A stretch of DNA of 13,835 bases, taken from positions 1 through 13,835 of the forward strand of contig CALADT010000213.1 in assembly GCA_937890655.1 (NCBI GenBank). The letters run 5' to 3'. Shown piece by piece: positions 1 through 7,059 of this stretch. Made by a program: the position numbers and the translations under genes. The notes beneath the pieces are model-generated. The model saw only the letters and a program-made list of their open reading frames with translations. It did no database searches and was not told where the DNA came from. This DNA is from an uncultured Mucispirillum sp. (lineage in GTDB: Bacteria > Chrysiogenota > Deferribacteres > Deferribacterales > Mucispirillaceae). Position 1 is the first letter of the stretch. Each line of letters starts with the position of its first letter.

Positions 1-735
1 CATATACTGAAACATTATTTCTTCATTATTTAATTCTTTATATTTATAAACTTTTAGGCCATGGTTATCTATAACAAATTTTTGTTTTTTTACTATATTA
101 TTTTTTGTTTTACTTTCTTTTATAATATATGTTTTAGATGATTTTATAATGTCTTGATATATTTTAAAATAAGTAGGGCTATCTGCCACTATATTTGCAG
201 GGATATTTTTTGTAAACTCCCAGTTTACACTTTCACTAACTCTTTCCACAAGCATAGGGGATATATCCATTTTTTTACTAAAAGATGTGCAATCATCAAT
301 ATAGTTTAATGTTGTAGTAGTTAAATATTTATCAAGAGCGTTATATTCTCTTTCGCTTAACTCTTCTTTTAGTGCTTCAAGTGATGGGTATGATGCATAT
401 TTGGCATATTTTGCATATCTATCATTTTCTTCTATTAAAGAAAGAAAATAATCAAACATAGCACTTTTTATATAATGGATTAAAAACGTATCTTCATTTT
501 TACCATTAATAGTTTTTTTCCAGCCAAGGTTAATCCCTTTTGCTCCAGGAATAAACACAAACTCTCTGCCGTTATTATCGTATATAGCAGTGTATAAAGA
601 TATGCCATACCGTTCAAAAAGTGCATACTCTTTTATTTGAAAGCCATAATGGGTAGCTATTTTATTAAGTATTTTTTCTTTTTCTTCTATTTCAAGTTTA
701 TCATAATCTGTTTTATAAAGATAAATTTTGTCCAT
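1..735 (-). CDS. Partial protein with N-terminal profilin-like (DUF7278-type) region, probable formylglycine-generating-enzyme family member
   Basis: An open minus-strand reading frame begins with ATG at 735-733 and runs off the window start without a stop, giving 245 codons of the N-terminal part. The opening reads MDKIYLYKTDYDKL. A hallmark stretch, EFVFIPGAKGINLGW, lies at residues 58-72, and further on comes ISPMLVERVSESVNWEF. From memory, this arrangement is typical of proteins from AT-rich anaerobes that carry an N-terminal profilin-fold domain ahead of a SUMF1/EgtB/PvdO (formylglycine-generating-enzyme-like) domain. The latter domain would lie outside the window, so its presence is inferred. 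There is no signal peptide or membrane segment, so it is probably cytoplasmic. An in-frame TAA lies 9 nt upstream of the ATG, so this is the first possible ATG. No Shine-Dalgarno sequence precedes it; see the promoter entry for a possible leaderless transcript. The substrate is unknown. Confidence 0.6.
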   Translation of the reverse strand, partial: MDKIYLYKTDYDKLEIEEKEKILNKIATHYGFQIKEYALFERYGISLYTAIYDNNGREFVFIPGAKGINLGWKKTINGKNEDTFLIHYIKSAMFDYFLSLIEENDRYAKYAKYASYPSLEALKEELSEREYNALDKYLTTTTLNYIDDCTSFSKKMDISPMLVERVSESVNWEFTKNIPANIVADSPTYFKIYQDIIKSSKTYIIKESKTKNNIVKKQKFVIDNHGLKVYKYKELNNEEIMFQYM

Positions 736-741
736 ATTATA

Positions 742-770
742 TTAATATGTTTTATAGCTGATTTTGTAAA
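742..770 (-). promoter_or_regulatory. Candidate sigma70-type promoter for the partial gene at 1-735
   Basis: Read on the minus strand, TTTACA (770-765) is separated by 17 nt from TATTAA (747-742). Transcription would begin around 736-735, on or next to the ATG, so the mRNA would be nearly leaderless. This fits the lack of a ribosome binding site. A competing -10-like TATAAA lies slightly further upstream, so the assignment is tentative in this very AT-rich DNA. Confidence 0.3.
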
Positions 771-880
771 GTAAAAAATCATCATAATGTAGATTTATTT
801 CATATTGTATTAAAAATTAACTGTATATATTTTTTTCTAAATGTATTATAATATAATATATTTATGAAAAGGTAAAATTT

Positions 881-1468
881 ATGGATATAAAAATAAATAA
901 TAATAAAAACCATTTATATAACCTTGCATTTAATAATGTTACTTTAAAAGCAGGTTCAAAAATTATCATAGAAAATAAATCAATTAATATTAATTATTCC
1001 AATATGGTAATATTAAAGGGTGTAAGTGGTAGCGGTAAAAGCACATTATTAAAAGCCATAGCAGGAATAAAAGAGCTTTCAAGTGGTAATATTGCTTCTT
1101 TAAAAAATAAAGAAAATATAGAGGCAATATTTATCCACTGCCAACCTGAATTAAACTTTTTAACAGGTTATATAAAAGATGAGCTTGATATTTTAGGTAT
1201 AAAAGATTATTCTCTATATAATGAATTTTTATATAAATCTATTTATGAATTAAATGGTGGTGCATTGAAAAAAATATCACTTTTAATGGCGTTACATATT
1301 AGTAACGGTAGAATTATTTTAGCAGATGAACCACTTGATATGTTAGATGATATACAGGCAGATTATTTGTCAAAAACTATTATAGAATACTCTAAAAATG
1401 TGCCATTTATTATTGCAACCCATGATAAGCATTTTGATGAATATGCAGATGTTATTATAACTTTATAA
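881..1468 (+). CDS. Short ABC transporter ATP-binding protein, ECF/CbiO-like, orphan
   Basis: This is a 195-residue nucleotide-binding domain. Visible motifs are Walker A GVSGSGKST (47-55), Q-loop Q88 in HCQPELNFLTG, a signature-like LNGGALKK (124-131), Walker B RIILADEP (144-151) with catalytic E150, a D-loop-like LDMLD, and switch histidine H181 in ATHDKH. The stretch after the Q-loop (QPE..FLTGYIKDEL) is characteristic of the A components of energy-coupling-factor and CbiO-type importers. Those are usually 220-280 residues and paired with a second ATPase plus a membrane T component. No partner gene lies in this window, so the substrate cannot be named. The signature departs from LSGGQ (Ser to Asn, Gln to Ala). 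The start is supported by AAAAGG about 9 nt upstream of the ATG and by a TATAAT-like box at 847-852. It converges on the HD-GYP gene with a 6-nt gap and no visible terminator. Confidence 0.75.
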   Translation: MDIKINNNKNHLYNLAFNNVTLKAGSKIIIENKSININYSNMVILKGVSGSGKSTLLKAIAGIKELSSGNIASLKNKENIEAIFIHCQPELNFLTGYIKDELDILGIKDYSLYNEFLYKSIYELNGGALKKISLLMALHISNGRIILADEPLDMLDDIQADYLSKTIIEYSKNVPFIIATHDKHFDEYADVIITL

Positions 1469-1474
1469 TATATA

Positions 1475-2704
1475 TTAAATTTTTTCTACTTGGTGGCTTA
1501 TTCTACTTTTTAAGAAACTATTAAATATTTCAAATGTATTAATGTTTAAGTCTGTATTATTTATTTCTTTTACTATTTTTATATTAGGGTGAGTTTTTAA
1601 GTTTACTAATTCTATTTTTGATGTATCGTCTTTATGCATCATTAAAACTTTTGGTTTAGACTGGTCCTGCTTATTAATTTCGCACACTATCCCAACATTG
1701 CCATTACTTAAACTAACAGCTGTGCCAACAGGGTAAACACCCATAATGGATACAAATGTTTTTACAATATCAGCTTGATATTTTTTACCTGCTTCTGCAT
1801 ATATTTTTTTAATAGCATCAGTATTATTAAAAGCACGAGGGTATTCAGGGCTATACATAAGCATTGTGTTATATGCTTCTGCAATAGCTAATACTTTAGA
1901 AGGTTTCAATATATATTGAGAGTTAATTCCTGAGGGATAGCCTGAACCATCGCAACATTCATGGTGCTGGTAAATAATATTTAATACATCTTCGCTAATA
2001 TTTTCATAACGTTGCAATACCTGACCTGCATATTCTGGGTGGCGTTTAAGTGCTGCCATTTCATAATCTGATAACCCAGATTTTTTATTTAATATTTGTT
2101 CCGGCACTCTCACTTTACCTATATCATGTAAAAGCCCTGCAAGGCCTAAATCATGGAGTTCTTTCCCCTTTATACCAACAGCCATACCAAGCGATACAGC
2201 ATTAATACATACATTTAAGCCGTGGGTAAATTCATCTTTAGACATACCTTCATTAAGAGCAATTTTTGTGAATACTTCTGGGTTATCGTTTGACATAAAA
2301 ACAATATCAGAAACAACACTTATAACAGCAGGTGCATCTATTGCTTTGCCCATTTTAAGCCCTGCCATAGATTCTGTAAAGTTAGATTTAAGCATGGTTA
2401 CAAGTTCAGAAGCAGCAGAAAGTAGTATTGCGTTAACATCATCATCTTTGTTAACTCTAAACTCTATTTTAGTGCTTTTTTCTTTTTCTTTTGTGGAAGT
2501 TTTTTCAGCAGTTGGTTCTGCTACACTATCCTGCTCACTCCAAATATATACATGCTCTACGCCATAATCATGTAAACTGTGTATATAGCCTAAATTAGAT
2601 AAAGGGCGTCCATATTCATTAAATGGAACACCTGCTTTATCACATTTTACAATGACCATACCAAGCTGTATATCCCATACTCCTATTCTTTTAAGTGAAG
2701 CCAT
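1475..2704 (-). CDS. HD-GYP domain phosphodiesterase-like protein with N-terminal DUF3391-like region
   Basis: This 409-residue cytoplasmic protein is of the type that degrades cyclic dinucleotides, classically c-di-GMP. Residues 1-55 (KRIGVWDIQLGMVIV, ending HVYIW) resemble the DUF3391 domain that often precedes HD-GYP. A Lys/Thr/Glu-rich linker follows at about 58-80. The HD-GYP core is visible as H161, LLHDIGK (191-197; H193 and D194), H222 in KRHPEYAG, HHECCDGSGYP (247-257) and a C-terminal extension with a probable beta-rich tail at about 325-380. The GYP signature is intact. The segment usually reading ADxYDAL is AEAYNTM here (275-281), so the usual metal-binding Asp is Glu276. It is the second gene of an operon, starting 18 nt after the Na/Pi gene stops. 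GGA about 10 nt before the ATG is a weak ribosome binding site. Activity is probable, but c-di-GMP specificity is inferred from the family. Confidence 0.85.
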   Translation of the reverse strand: MASLKRIGVWDIQLGMVIVKCDKAGVPFNEYGRPLSNLGYIHSLHDYGVEHVYIWSEQDSVAEPTAEKTSTKEKEKSTKIEFRVNKDDDVNAILLSAASELVTMLKSNFTESMAGLKMGKAIDAPAVISVVSDIVFMSNDNPEVFTKIALNEGMSKDEFTHGLNVCINAVSLGMAVGIKGKELHDLGLAGLLHDIGKVRVPEQILNKKSGLSDYEMAALKRHPEYAGQVLQRYENISEDVLNIIYQHHECCDGSGYPSGINSQYILKPSKVLAIAEAYNTMLMYSPEYPRAFNNTDAIKKIYAEAGKKYQADIVKTFVSIMGVYPVGTAVSLSNGNVGIVCEINKQDQSKPKVLMMHKDDTSKIELVNLKTHPNIKIVKEINNTDLNINTFEIFNSFLKSRISHQVEKI

Positions 2705-2722
2705 TAACTATATTCCATATAC

Positions 2723-4396
2723 TTATAAATTCTCATCCACTATAATTTGTGATAGTCCATATATATTATCGGCAATTTTTTCAAGAGTATTAAGTAAATC
2801 TACAAAAGCAAGCCCAGCAGGTAAAGAACAGTCGCCATTATCCAATCTTTTTAAGTGGTTTTTTTTGTATGCTTTTCTTAATTTATCAATATCTTCTTCA
2901 AGTTTATTAATATTTTCAAGTGTATTTTTTTTATTACCTGAAAGATATATGGATTTTACTAACATACTAAATTCATCTACTTTTTTTATGATAAAATTTA
3001 ATTCATTATTAGCATCTTCAGAAAATATAATATTTTTATCATTCATTTTGTTTTTTGTTTTTATAAGTTTTAAACATCTATCGCCTATTTGGTTTATTTC
3101 TTCCACAGCAGAGCTAATATTATGTATAGTTCTTAATGATTTAGCAGAAAGTGGTTTTGATGAAAGTTTCGTAATAAATTTTTGGATTTCATCATTAAAT
3201 ACATCAATATTATTTGATAATTTTTTACCTTCAGTATATGACTGTTGGTTATTTTCTAATATAGCTTTTTTAGCATAGTTAAAGAAATCAATAGATAATA
3301 AAAACATTCTGCTAACTTCTTTTTGAACAAACCCTACTGCAATTTCAGGAGTAGATAACATTTCTTGTGATAAATGAACCACTTTAGAATCATCTTTTGT
3401 TTCTTTATCGCTTTTAATAATTTTTTCACATAGTTTTGCAAGAAGTGGTAAAAATGGTAGAAAAATAATTGTATTAATTACATTAAACATAGTATGTAAA
3501 TTAGCTATATGCCTACCAATATTTGGGTAAACTGTTTCTGTGCCTGTTTTTACAGCATGAGCTACATCCCCTGGAGTAATATAGTTAATAAAGTGCATAA
3601 AAGGTTGTAAAAATATAAGCATATATGTTACGCCAATTAAGTTGAAAAGAAAGTGGCCAAAGGCTGCCTGCTTTGCTGTTCTATTTGCATTTAAGGCTGC
3701 TAAATTTGCAGTAATTGTAGTCCCTATATTTTCCCCAAGAACTAAAGCTGTAGCTGCTGGAAAATCAACTATACCCACAGTGGCTAAAGCTATGGTTATA
3801 CCCATTGTAGCAGAGGAGCTTTGAACAATTAATGTAGTAACAGCGCCTGCTGCAACTGCAAGAATAGGGTTGTGGGAAAAATAAACAAATATCTGTTTAA
3901 AACCTTCTGATTTGGCAAGTGGTTTAAAAGCATCTGTCATTGTATCCATACCAAGAAATAATAGCCCAAAACCAAATAATATTTGCCCTAAATACTGTAA
4001 AGCTGGTTTTTTAAAGAATATATATAATATAGCACCTATACCAACACAAGGAAGTGAGATTGCAGTAACTTTAAAAACAATAATCTGCCCTGTAATAGTG
4101 GTACCTATATTTGCCCCTAAAATAACGCTTAAAGCTTGAGTTAAACTCATTAATCCAGCACTTACAAAACCTACCACCATAACAGTAGTAGCAGAGGAGC
4201 TTTGTATAATAGCAGTAACAACAGCACCAACACCTGTTCCTATTATCCTATTACTTGTAAGTTTTTCCAAGATTTTTTTAAGGCTTTCCCCTGAAGATTT
4301 TTGTAAACCTTCAGACATAAACTGCATACCTAAAAGAAAAAGACCTAAACCACCAATAAGTTTTAAAATAATAGATACAATACTGAGTTCTTCCAC
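2723..4396 (-). CDS. Na+/phosphate cotransporter family protein with C-terminal PhoU-like domain
   Basis: This 557-residue inner-membrane protein of the NptA/YjbB (PF02690) family moves phosphate with sodium. The two inverted-repeat halves are plain: QSSSAT at 65-70 with GANIGTT at 94-100, and QSSSAT at 192-197 with GENIGTT at 221-227. Hydrophobic helices fill residues 1-320. Residues about 345-557 form a charged helical region resembling PhoU, with the repeated pattern of conserved acidic residues (VEEINQIGDRC at 431-441; LEKIADNIYGLS at 538-549). The start codon is GTG at 4396-4394, supported by AAGGAG at 4410-4405, nine bases upstream. It is the first gene of an operon with the HD-GYP protein downstream. 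A good promoter and a short inverted repeat precede it. Family members may export as well as import phosphate, so direction cannot be read from sequence. Confidence 0.88.
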   Translation of the reverse strand: MEELSIVSIILKLIGGLGLFLLGMQFMSEGLQKSSGESLKKILEKLTSNRIIGTGVGAVVTAIIQSSSATTVMVVGFVSAGLMSLTQALSVILGANIGTTITGQIIVFKVTAISLPCVGIGAILYIFFKKPALQYLGQILFGFGLLFLGMDTMTDAFKPLAKSEGFKQIFVYFSHNPILAVAAGAVTTLIVQSSSATMGITIALATVGIVDFPAATALVLGENIGTTITANLAALNANRTAKQAAFGHFLFNLIGVTYMLIFLQPFMHFINYITPGDVAHAVKTGTETVYPNIGRHIANLHTMFNVINTIIFLPFLPLLAKLCEKIIKSDKETKDDSKVVHLSQEMLSTPEIAVGFVQKEVSRMFLLSIDFFNYAKKAILENNQQSYTEGKKLSNNIDVFNDEIQKFITKLSSKPLSAKSLRTIHNISSAVEEINQIGDRCLKLIKTKNKMNDKNIIFSEDANNELNFIIKKVDEFSMLVKSIYLSGNKKNTLENINKLEEDIDKLRKAYKKNHLKRLDNGDCSLPAGLAFVDLLNTLEKIADNIYGLSQIIVDENL

Positions 4397-4404
4397 TATA
4401 ATTG

Positions 4405-4410
4405 CTCCTT
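4405..4410 (-). promoter_or_regulatory. Shine-Dalgarno site fixing the GTG start of the Na/Pi gene
   Basis: On the minus strand the bases read AAGGAG, followed by CAATTATA and then GTG at 4396. This is the strongest ribosome binding site on this strand. It supports the non-ATG start over any downstream methionine. Confidence 0.7.
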
Positions 4411-4421
4411 TAATATCTAAT

Positions 4422-4445
4422 GTTATTATAAATGAACATAATAAC
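4422..4445. promoter_or_regulatory. Perfect 8-bp inverted repeat in the Na/Pi leader
   Basis: GTTATTAT (4422-4429) and ATAATAAC (4438-4445) are perfect inverted repeats separated by 8 nt. They lie between the candidate -10 box and the ribosome binding site of the Na/Pi-HD-GYP operon. With the promoter proposed here the repeat would sit at the very 5' end of the mRNA. It could be an operator for a dimeric repressor or a 5' stem-loop. It is AT-rich and could be chance. Confidence 0.35.
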
Positions 4446-4453
4446 TTATTATA

Positions 4454-4482
4454 TTGATACTATGAAACAATAGGAATGTCAA
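4454..4482 (-). promoter_or_regulatory. Candidate sigma70 promoter of the Na/Pi - HD-GYP operon
   Basis: On the minus strand a consensus -35 box TTGACA (4482-4477) is followed after 17 nt by TATCAA (4459-4454). A TATAAT occurs 6 nt further on as an alternative -10 with non-ideal spacing. Transcription would begin near 4447, about 50 nt before the GTG start. Confidence 0.5.
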
Positions 4483-4501
4483 ATAATCTTTTATACTGAT
4501 A

Positions 4502-4723
4502 TTATAAATATTCCATTAATTCTAGTATTATACCGTCATTATCTTTAAAATAAACAGCTTTACTTTTCCCAAAACCATCACTTGTAAAATCAAAAAATTG
4601 TGGTTCTTTGCCTTTCATAACCATTTTACCTGTTAGTTTTAAGCCTAAAATATTTTCATAAAAATCCATAGATTTTTCAAGATTTGTAACTGTTACACCA
4701 ATATGAACAACTCGTCCTATCAT
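4502..4723 (-). CDS. Internally shortened VOC (glyoxalase/bleomycin-resistance) family protein
   Basis: The predicted product has 73 residues; the family usually has about 120-130. Its N-terminus, VVHIGVTVTNLEKSMDFYENILGLKL (split here as VVHIGVTVTNLEKS and MDFYENILGLKL), is the first beta-alpha-beta unit of a VOC protein with candidate metal ligand H8. Its C-terminus, AVYFKDNDGIILELMEYL (56-73), is the last strand pair with the final ligand-type Glu. The region that normally joins them, ending in the second module's opening strand with its own His, is missing around residues 42-50. The reading frame stays open across the junction, so this looks like an in-frame deletion of roughly 50 codons. 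The product may be a remnant, or may work by swapping halves in an oligomer. No clear ribosome binding site precedes the ATG. It stands alone, divergent from lysA. Fold assignment is secure; function is not. Confidence 0.65.
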   Translation of the reverse strand: MIGRVVHIGVTVTNLEKSMDFYENILGLKLTGKMVMKGKEPQFFDFTSDGFGKSKAVYFKDNDGIILELMEYL

Positions 4724-4757
4724 AATTTACTTTAATATTATTTATTTAAAAAAGAGC

Positions 4758-4786
4758 TTGCCTTTAATATTTTATTAATATACCAT
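4758..4786 (+). promoter_or_regulatory. Weak candidate promoter for lysA
   Basis: TTGCCT (4758-4763) and TACCAT (4781-4786) are 17 nt apart. The -10 match is poor, but the position, about 30 nt before the coding start, is right for the only promoter of a divergently oriented gene. Confidence 0.28.
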
Positions 4787-4815
4787 ATAGCACCATTTTA
4801 TAAAAGGAGAAAACT

Positions 4816-6057
4816 GTGGCTGAGAAAAAACTTCCGTTTACAAAAGAACAAATTGAAAAGATAATAGAAAAATATCCAACCCCTTTTCATATATATGATG
4901 AAAAAGCTATTATAGATAATGCTAGAGAATTTATTCAGGCTTTTAGTTGGATTGCAGGTTTTAAAGAATATTTTGCAGTAAAAGCACTACCTAACCCTGC
5001 TATTTTAAAACTTTTAAAAGCAGAAAATATAGGTGCAGACTGTTCATCTATTGCAGAGCTATATTTATCAGAAATGGCAGGTATAACAGGGGAAAACATT
5101 ATGTTTACATCTAATGATACACCCGCTTATGAGTATAAAAAAGCATACGAAATGGGTGCAATTATTAACCTTGATGATATTACCCATATAGAATATTTAG
5201 AAAAAGCACTAGGTAAACTACCAGAGCTTTTATGTTTTAGGTATAACCCTGGAGCATTAAAAGGTGGTAATGATATTATAGGTAAACCAGAAGAAGCAAA
5301 ATACGGCTTAACAAGACAACAGATGATAGATGCTTATAAAATATCACAATCCAAAGGGGTAAAACGTTTTGCTATGCATACAATGGTTGCATCAAAAGAG
5401 TTAAACCCAGAATATTTTGCTGAAACTGCTGTTATATTGTTCCAATTAGCTGTTGATATTTATAAAGAAACAGGTATCCAAATGGAATTTATTAATTTAG
5501 GTGGTGGTGTAGGTATTCCATACAGGGAAGAACAAAATAAAATAGAATGGGCTGATTTATCTGCAAAAATAGAAAAAGCATATAATTCTATTTTAGTTGC
5601 AGAAAATTATAAACCAAAAATATATTTTGAATTAGGCAGAGCCATAACAGGCCCATATGGTTACCTTGTTACAACTGCACTTCATGAAAAACATATATAT
5701 AAAGATTATATAGGCCTTGATGCTTGTATGGCAAACTTAATGCGTCCTGCTTTATATGGTGCTTATCATCATATTACAGTTATGGGTAAAGAAAACCAAC
5801 CACATACTAATACATATGATATTGCAGGGTCATTATGTGAAAATAATGATAAATTTGCAGTGGATAGAAAACTCCCAAAAATAGAAATAGGGGATATTGT
5901 AGTTATTCATGACACAGGAGCACATGGCCATGCTATGGGGTTTAATTATAACGGTAAACTACGTTCTGCTGAACTTTTATTAAAAGCAGACGGTAGTGTG
6001 GAAATGATTAGAAGGGCAGAAACTTTAGAAGATTTATTTGCAACACTAAAATTTTAA
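4816..6057 (+). CDS. lysA: Diaminopimelate decarboxylase (PLP-dependent, fold type III)
   Basis: It converts meso-diaminopimelate to L-lysine, the last step of bacterial lysine synthesis, in the cytoplasm with pyridoxal phosphate. The 413-residue length is typical. The PLP lysine is K56 in EYFAVKA (51-57) at the start of the TIM-barrel. Other signatures are MHTMV (188-191 onward, H188), the phosphate-binding LGGGVGIPY (228-236), FELGRAITGPYG (271-282) and the cross-subunit catalytic SLCENND (339-345; C341, E342). DTGAHGHAMGFNYN (366-379) lies in the C-terminal beta domain. The start is GTG at 4816, preceded by AAAAGGAGA. The sequence matches the LysA branch with DTGAHGHAMGFNYN-type C-termini better than ornithine/arginine or carboxynorspermidine decarboxylases, but substrate is inferred. 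It is monocistronic and ends at the terminator at 6081-6111. Confidence 0.82.
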   Translation: MAEKKLPFTKEQIEKIIEKYPTPFHIYDEKAIIDNAREFIQAFSWIAGFKEYFAVKALPNPAILKLLKAENIGADCSSIAELYLSEMAGITGENIMFTSNDTPAYEYKKAYEMGAIINLDDITHIEYLEKALGKLPELLCFRYNPGALKGGNDIIGKPEEAKYGLTRQQMIDAYKISQSKGVKRFAMHTMVASKELNPEYFAETAVILFQLAVDIYKETGIQMEFINLGGGVGIPYREEQNKIEWADLSAKIEKAYNSILVAENYKPKIYFELGRAITGPYGYLVTTALHEKHIYKDYIGLDACMANLMRPALYGAYHHITVMGKENQPHTNTYDIAGSLCENNDKFAVDRKLPKIEIGDIVVIHDTGAHGHAMGFNYNGKLRSAELLLKADGSVEMIRRAETLEDLFATLKF

Positions 6058-6080
6058 TATAAATATTATATAATATAAAA

Positions 6081-6111
6081 AAGCCCTAAATAGTTAAGCT
6101 ATCTAGGGCTT
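6081..6111. terminator. Bidirectional rho-independent terminator between lysA and the DUF2156 gene
   Basis: AAGCCCTAAATAG (6081-6093) pairs with CTATCTAGGGCTT (6099-6111) around a 5-nt loop, with one mismatch. On the plus strand the stem is followed by TTATTTTAT. On the minus strand it is followed by a run of Ts (the A run at 6077-6082). It therefore serves both convergent genes. Confidence 0.88.
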
Positions 6112-6116
6112 TTATT

Positions 6117-6980
6117 TTATTTATTTTTTAAAGCTACTCTATATTTTTTTCTCATTTCATCAGGATAATATGTGGATTTTGCTTGTTTTAACGTATCTTT
6201 TCCTAAATCCTGTTCAAAATTAATATATTTATATTCTGATAAAAGTTGCTGACTAAAAGAATTATATAAGTGCTGGTATATACCTTTAAAATCTCTTATA
6301 CCTTTTGCAAAATGAAAAGCAAAACTTTCATCATTTATTTCTTCCCCTAAAACAAATCCTGATGGTTTATTATCTGCATAAGAAATCATACCACGTAAAT
6401 TAAATTCTGTAATTTTTTCTAATGCTTCTAATGTTTCATTATAATCAGAGCCATGGTTTTCTGCCATTTGTATATCACGTTCCCATGTATCAAGAATTGA
6501 TTTTGCATCATTAAACCTTTCTGGTGTAAGTGGAAAATCTTCTGTTTTATAGCTTTCGTTATATTGTTTTAAAAGGTTGCGTTTTTTAGAAAGTTTACGC
6601 CCTGCAAAAGATGCTAACCTTTCAGTTAAATATATATAATCAGAATCACCATCTAAAAAGCTATATGAAAAATATTCTTCAGGGAAAAAAGAAAGCCATT
6701 CAGCTTGTATAGGAAAAAAGAAATCAATTAATTTACCCATTTCAAGTAATTTTGTAAGTGGTATAATTTCAAGTGGACATACAGGCATCATATATGTTTT
6801 ATTATCATATGTTATTCCATGTATAAAAGTACAGCCATCGCTAAGGGCTACTTGATATTTATGTGGGTTTCTGAATAAGTATGCGTTTGTAAAGCTGTAT
6901 TCAGAAAGGTATGAATTTTTTGCCCGTAATATAGGGGCAAGAGTTTGTCTGTGAGAATAATCTAAAGTTTTAAATTCCAT
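6117..6980 (-). CDS. DUF2156 / LPG-synthase C-terminal-domain-like protein (GNAT-fold acyltransferase relative)
   Basis: This 287-residue soluble protein has the full-length pattern of the DUF2156 (PF09924) family, related to the catalytic domain of phosphatidylglycerol lysyltransferase (MprF). Visible family motifs are SEYSFTNAYLFR (26-37), a Y-L-LASFAGRKLSKKRNLLKQY region (about 116-140) and NFEQDLGKDTLKQAKSTYYP (254-273) followed by RKKYRV (277-282). There are no membrane helices, so it lacks the flippase half of MprF and acts on an unknown acceptor, perhaps as an aminoacyl- or acyl-transferase. ATG at 6980 is used; no strong ribosome binding site precedes it. It lies 79 nt downstream of the MATE gene on the same strand, so it could be co-transcribed or use its own promoter (7025-7052). 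Confidence 0.8.
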   Translation of the reverse strand: MEFKTLDYSHRQTLAPILRAKNSYLSEYSFTNAYLFRNPHKYQVALSDGCTFIHGITYDNKTYMMPVCPLEIIPLTKLLEMGKLIDFFFPIQAEWLSFFPEEYFSYSFLDGDSDYIYLTERLASFAGRKLSKKRNLLKQYNESYKTEDFPLTPERFNDAKSILDTWERDIQMAENHGSDYNETLEALEKITEFNLRGMISYADNKPSGFVLGEEINDESFAFHFAKGIRDFKGIYQHLYNSFSQQLLSEYKYINFEQDLGKDTLKQAKSTYYPDEMRKKYRVALKNK

Positions 6981-7024
6981 TTATTATTTACCATCGCAAT
7001 ATTCATTTACATATTAAGCATATG

Positions 7025-7052
7025 ACTATATCATATAAAATTTATTTGTCTA
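7025..7052 (-). promoter_or_regulatory. Candidate promoter for the DUF2156 gene
   Basis: On the minus strand TAGACA (7052-7047) and TATAGT (7030-7025) are 16 nt apart, in the short gap after the MATE stop codon. Transcription would begin about 40 nt before the ATG. Confidence 0.3.
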
Positions 7053-7059
7053 CTTGTTT

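Noticed and set aside
2268..3278. Plus-strand open frames (2268-2567, 2652-3278) opposite the HD-GYP and Na/Pi genes
   Set aside because: They are antisense to well-supported genes, have no ribosome binding site and no recognisable protein pattern; low-GC codon bias creates such frames.
4816..6057. Carboxynorspermidine or ornithine decarboxylase instead of LysA
   Set aside because: The residues around the PLP site and the SLCEN and DTGAHG motifs fit diaminopimelate decarboxylase better, and no polyamine genes are adjacent.
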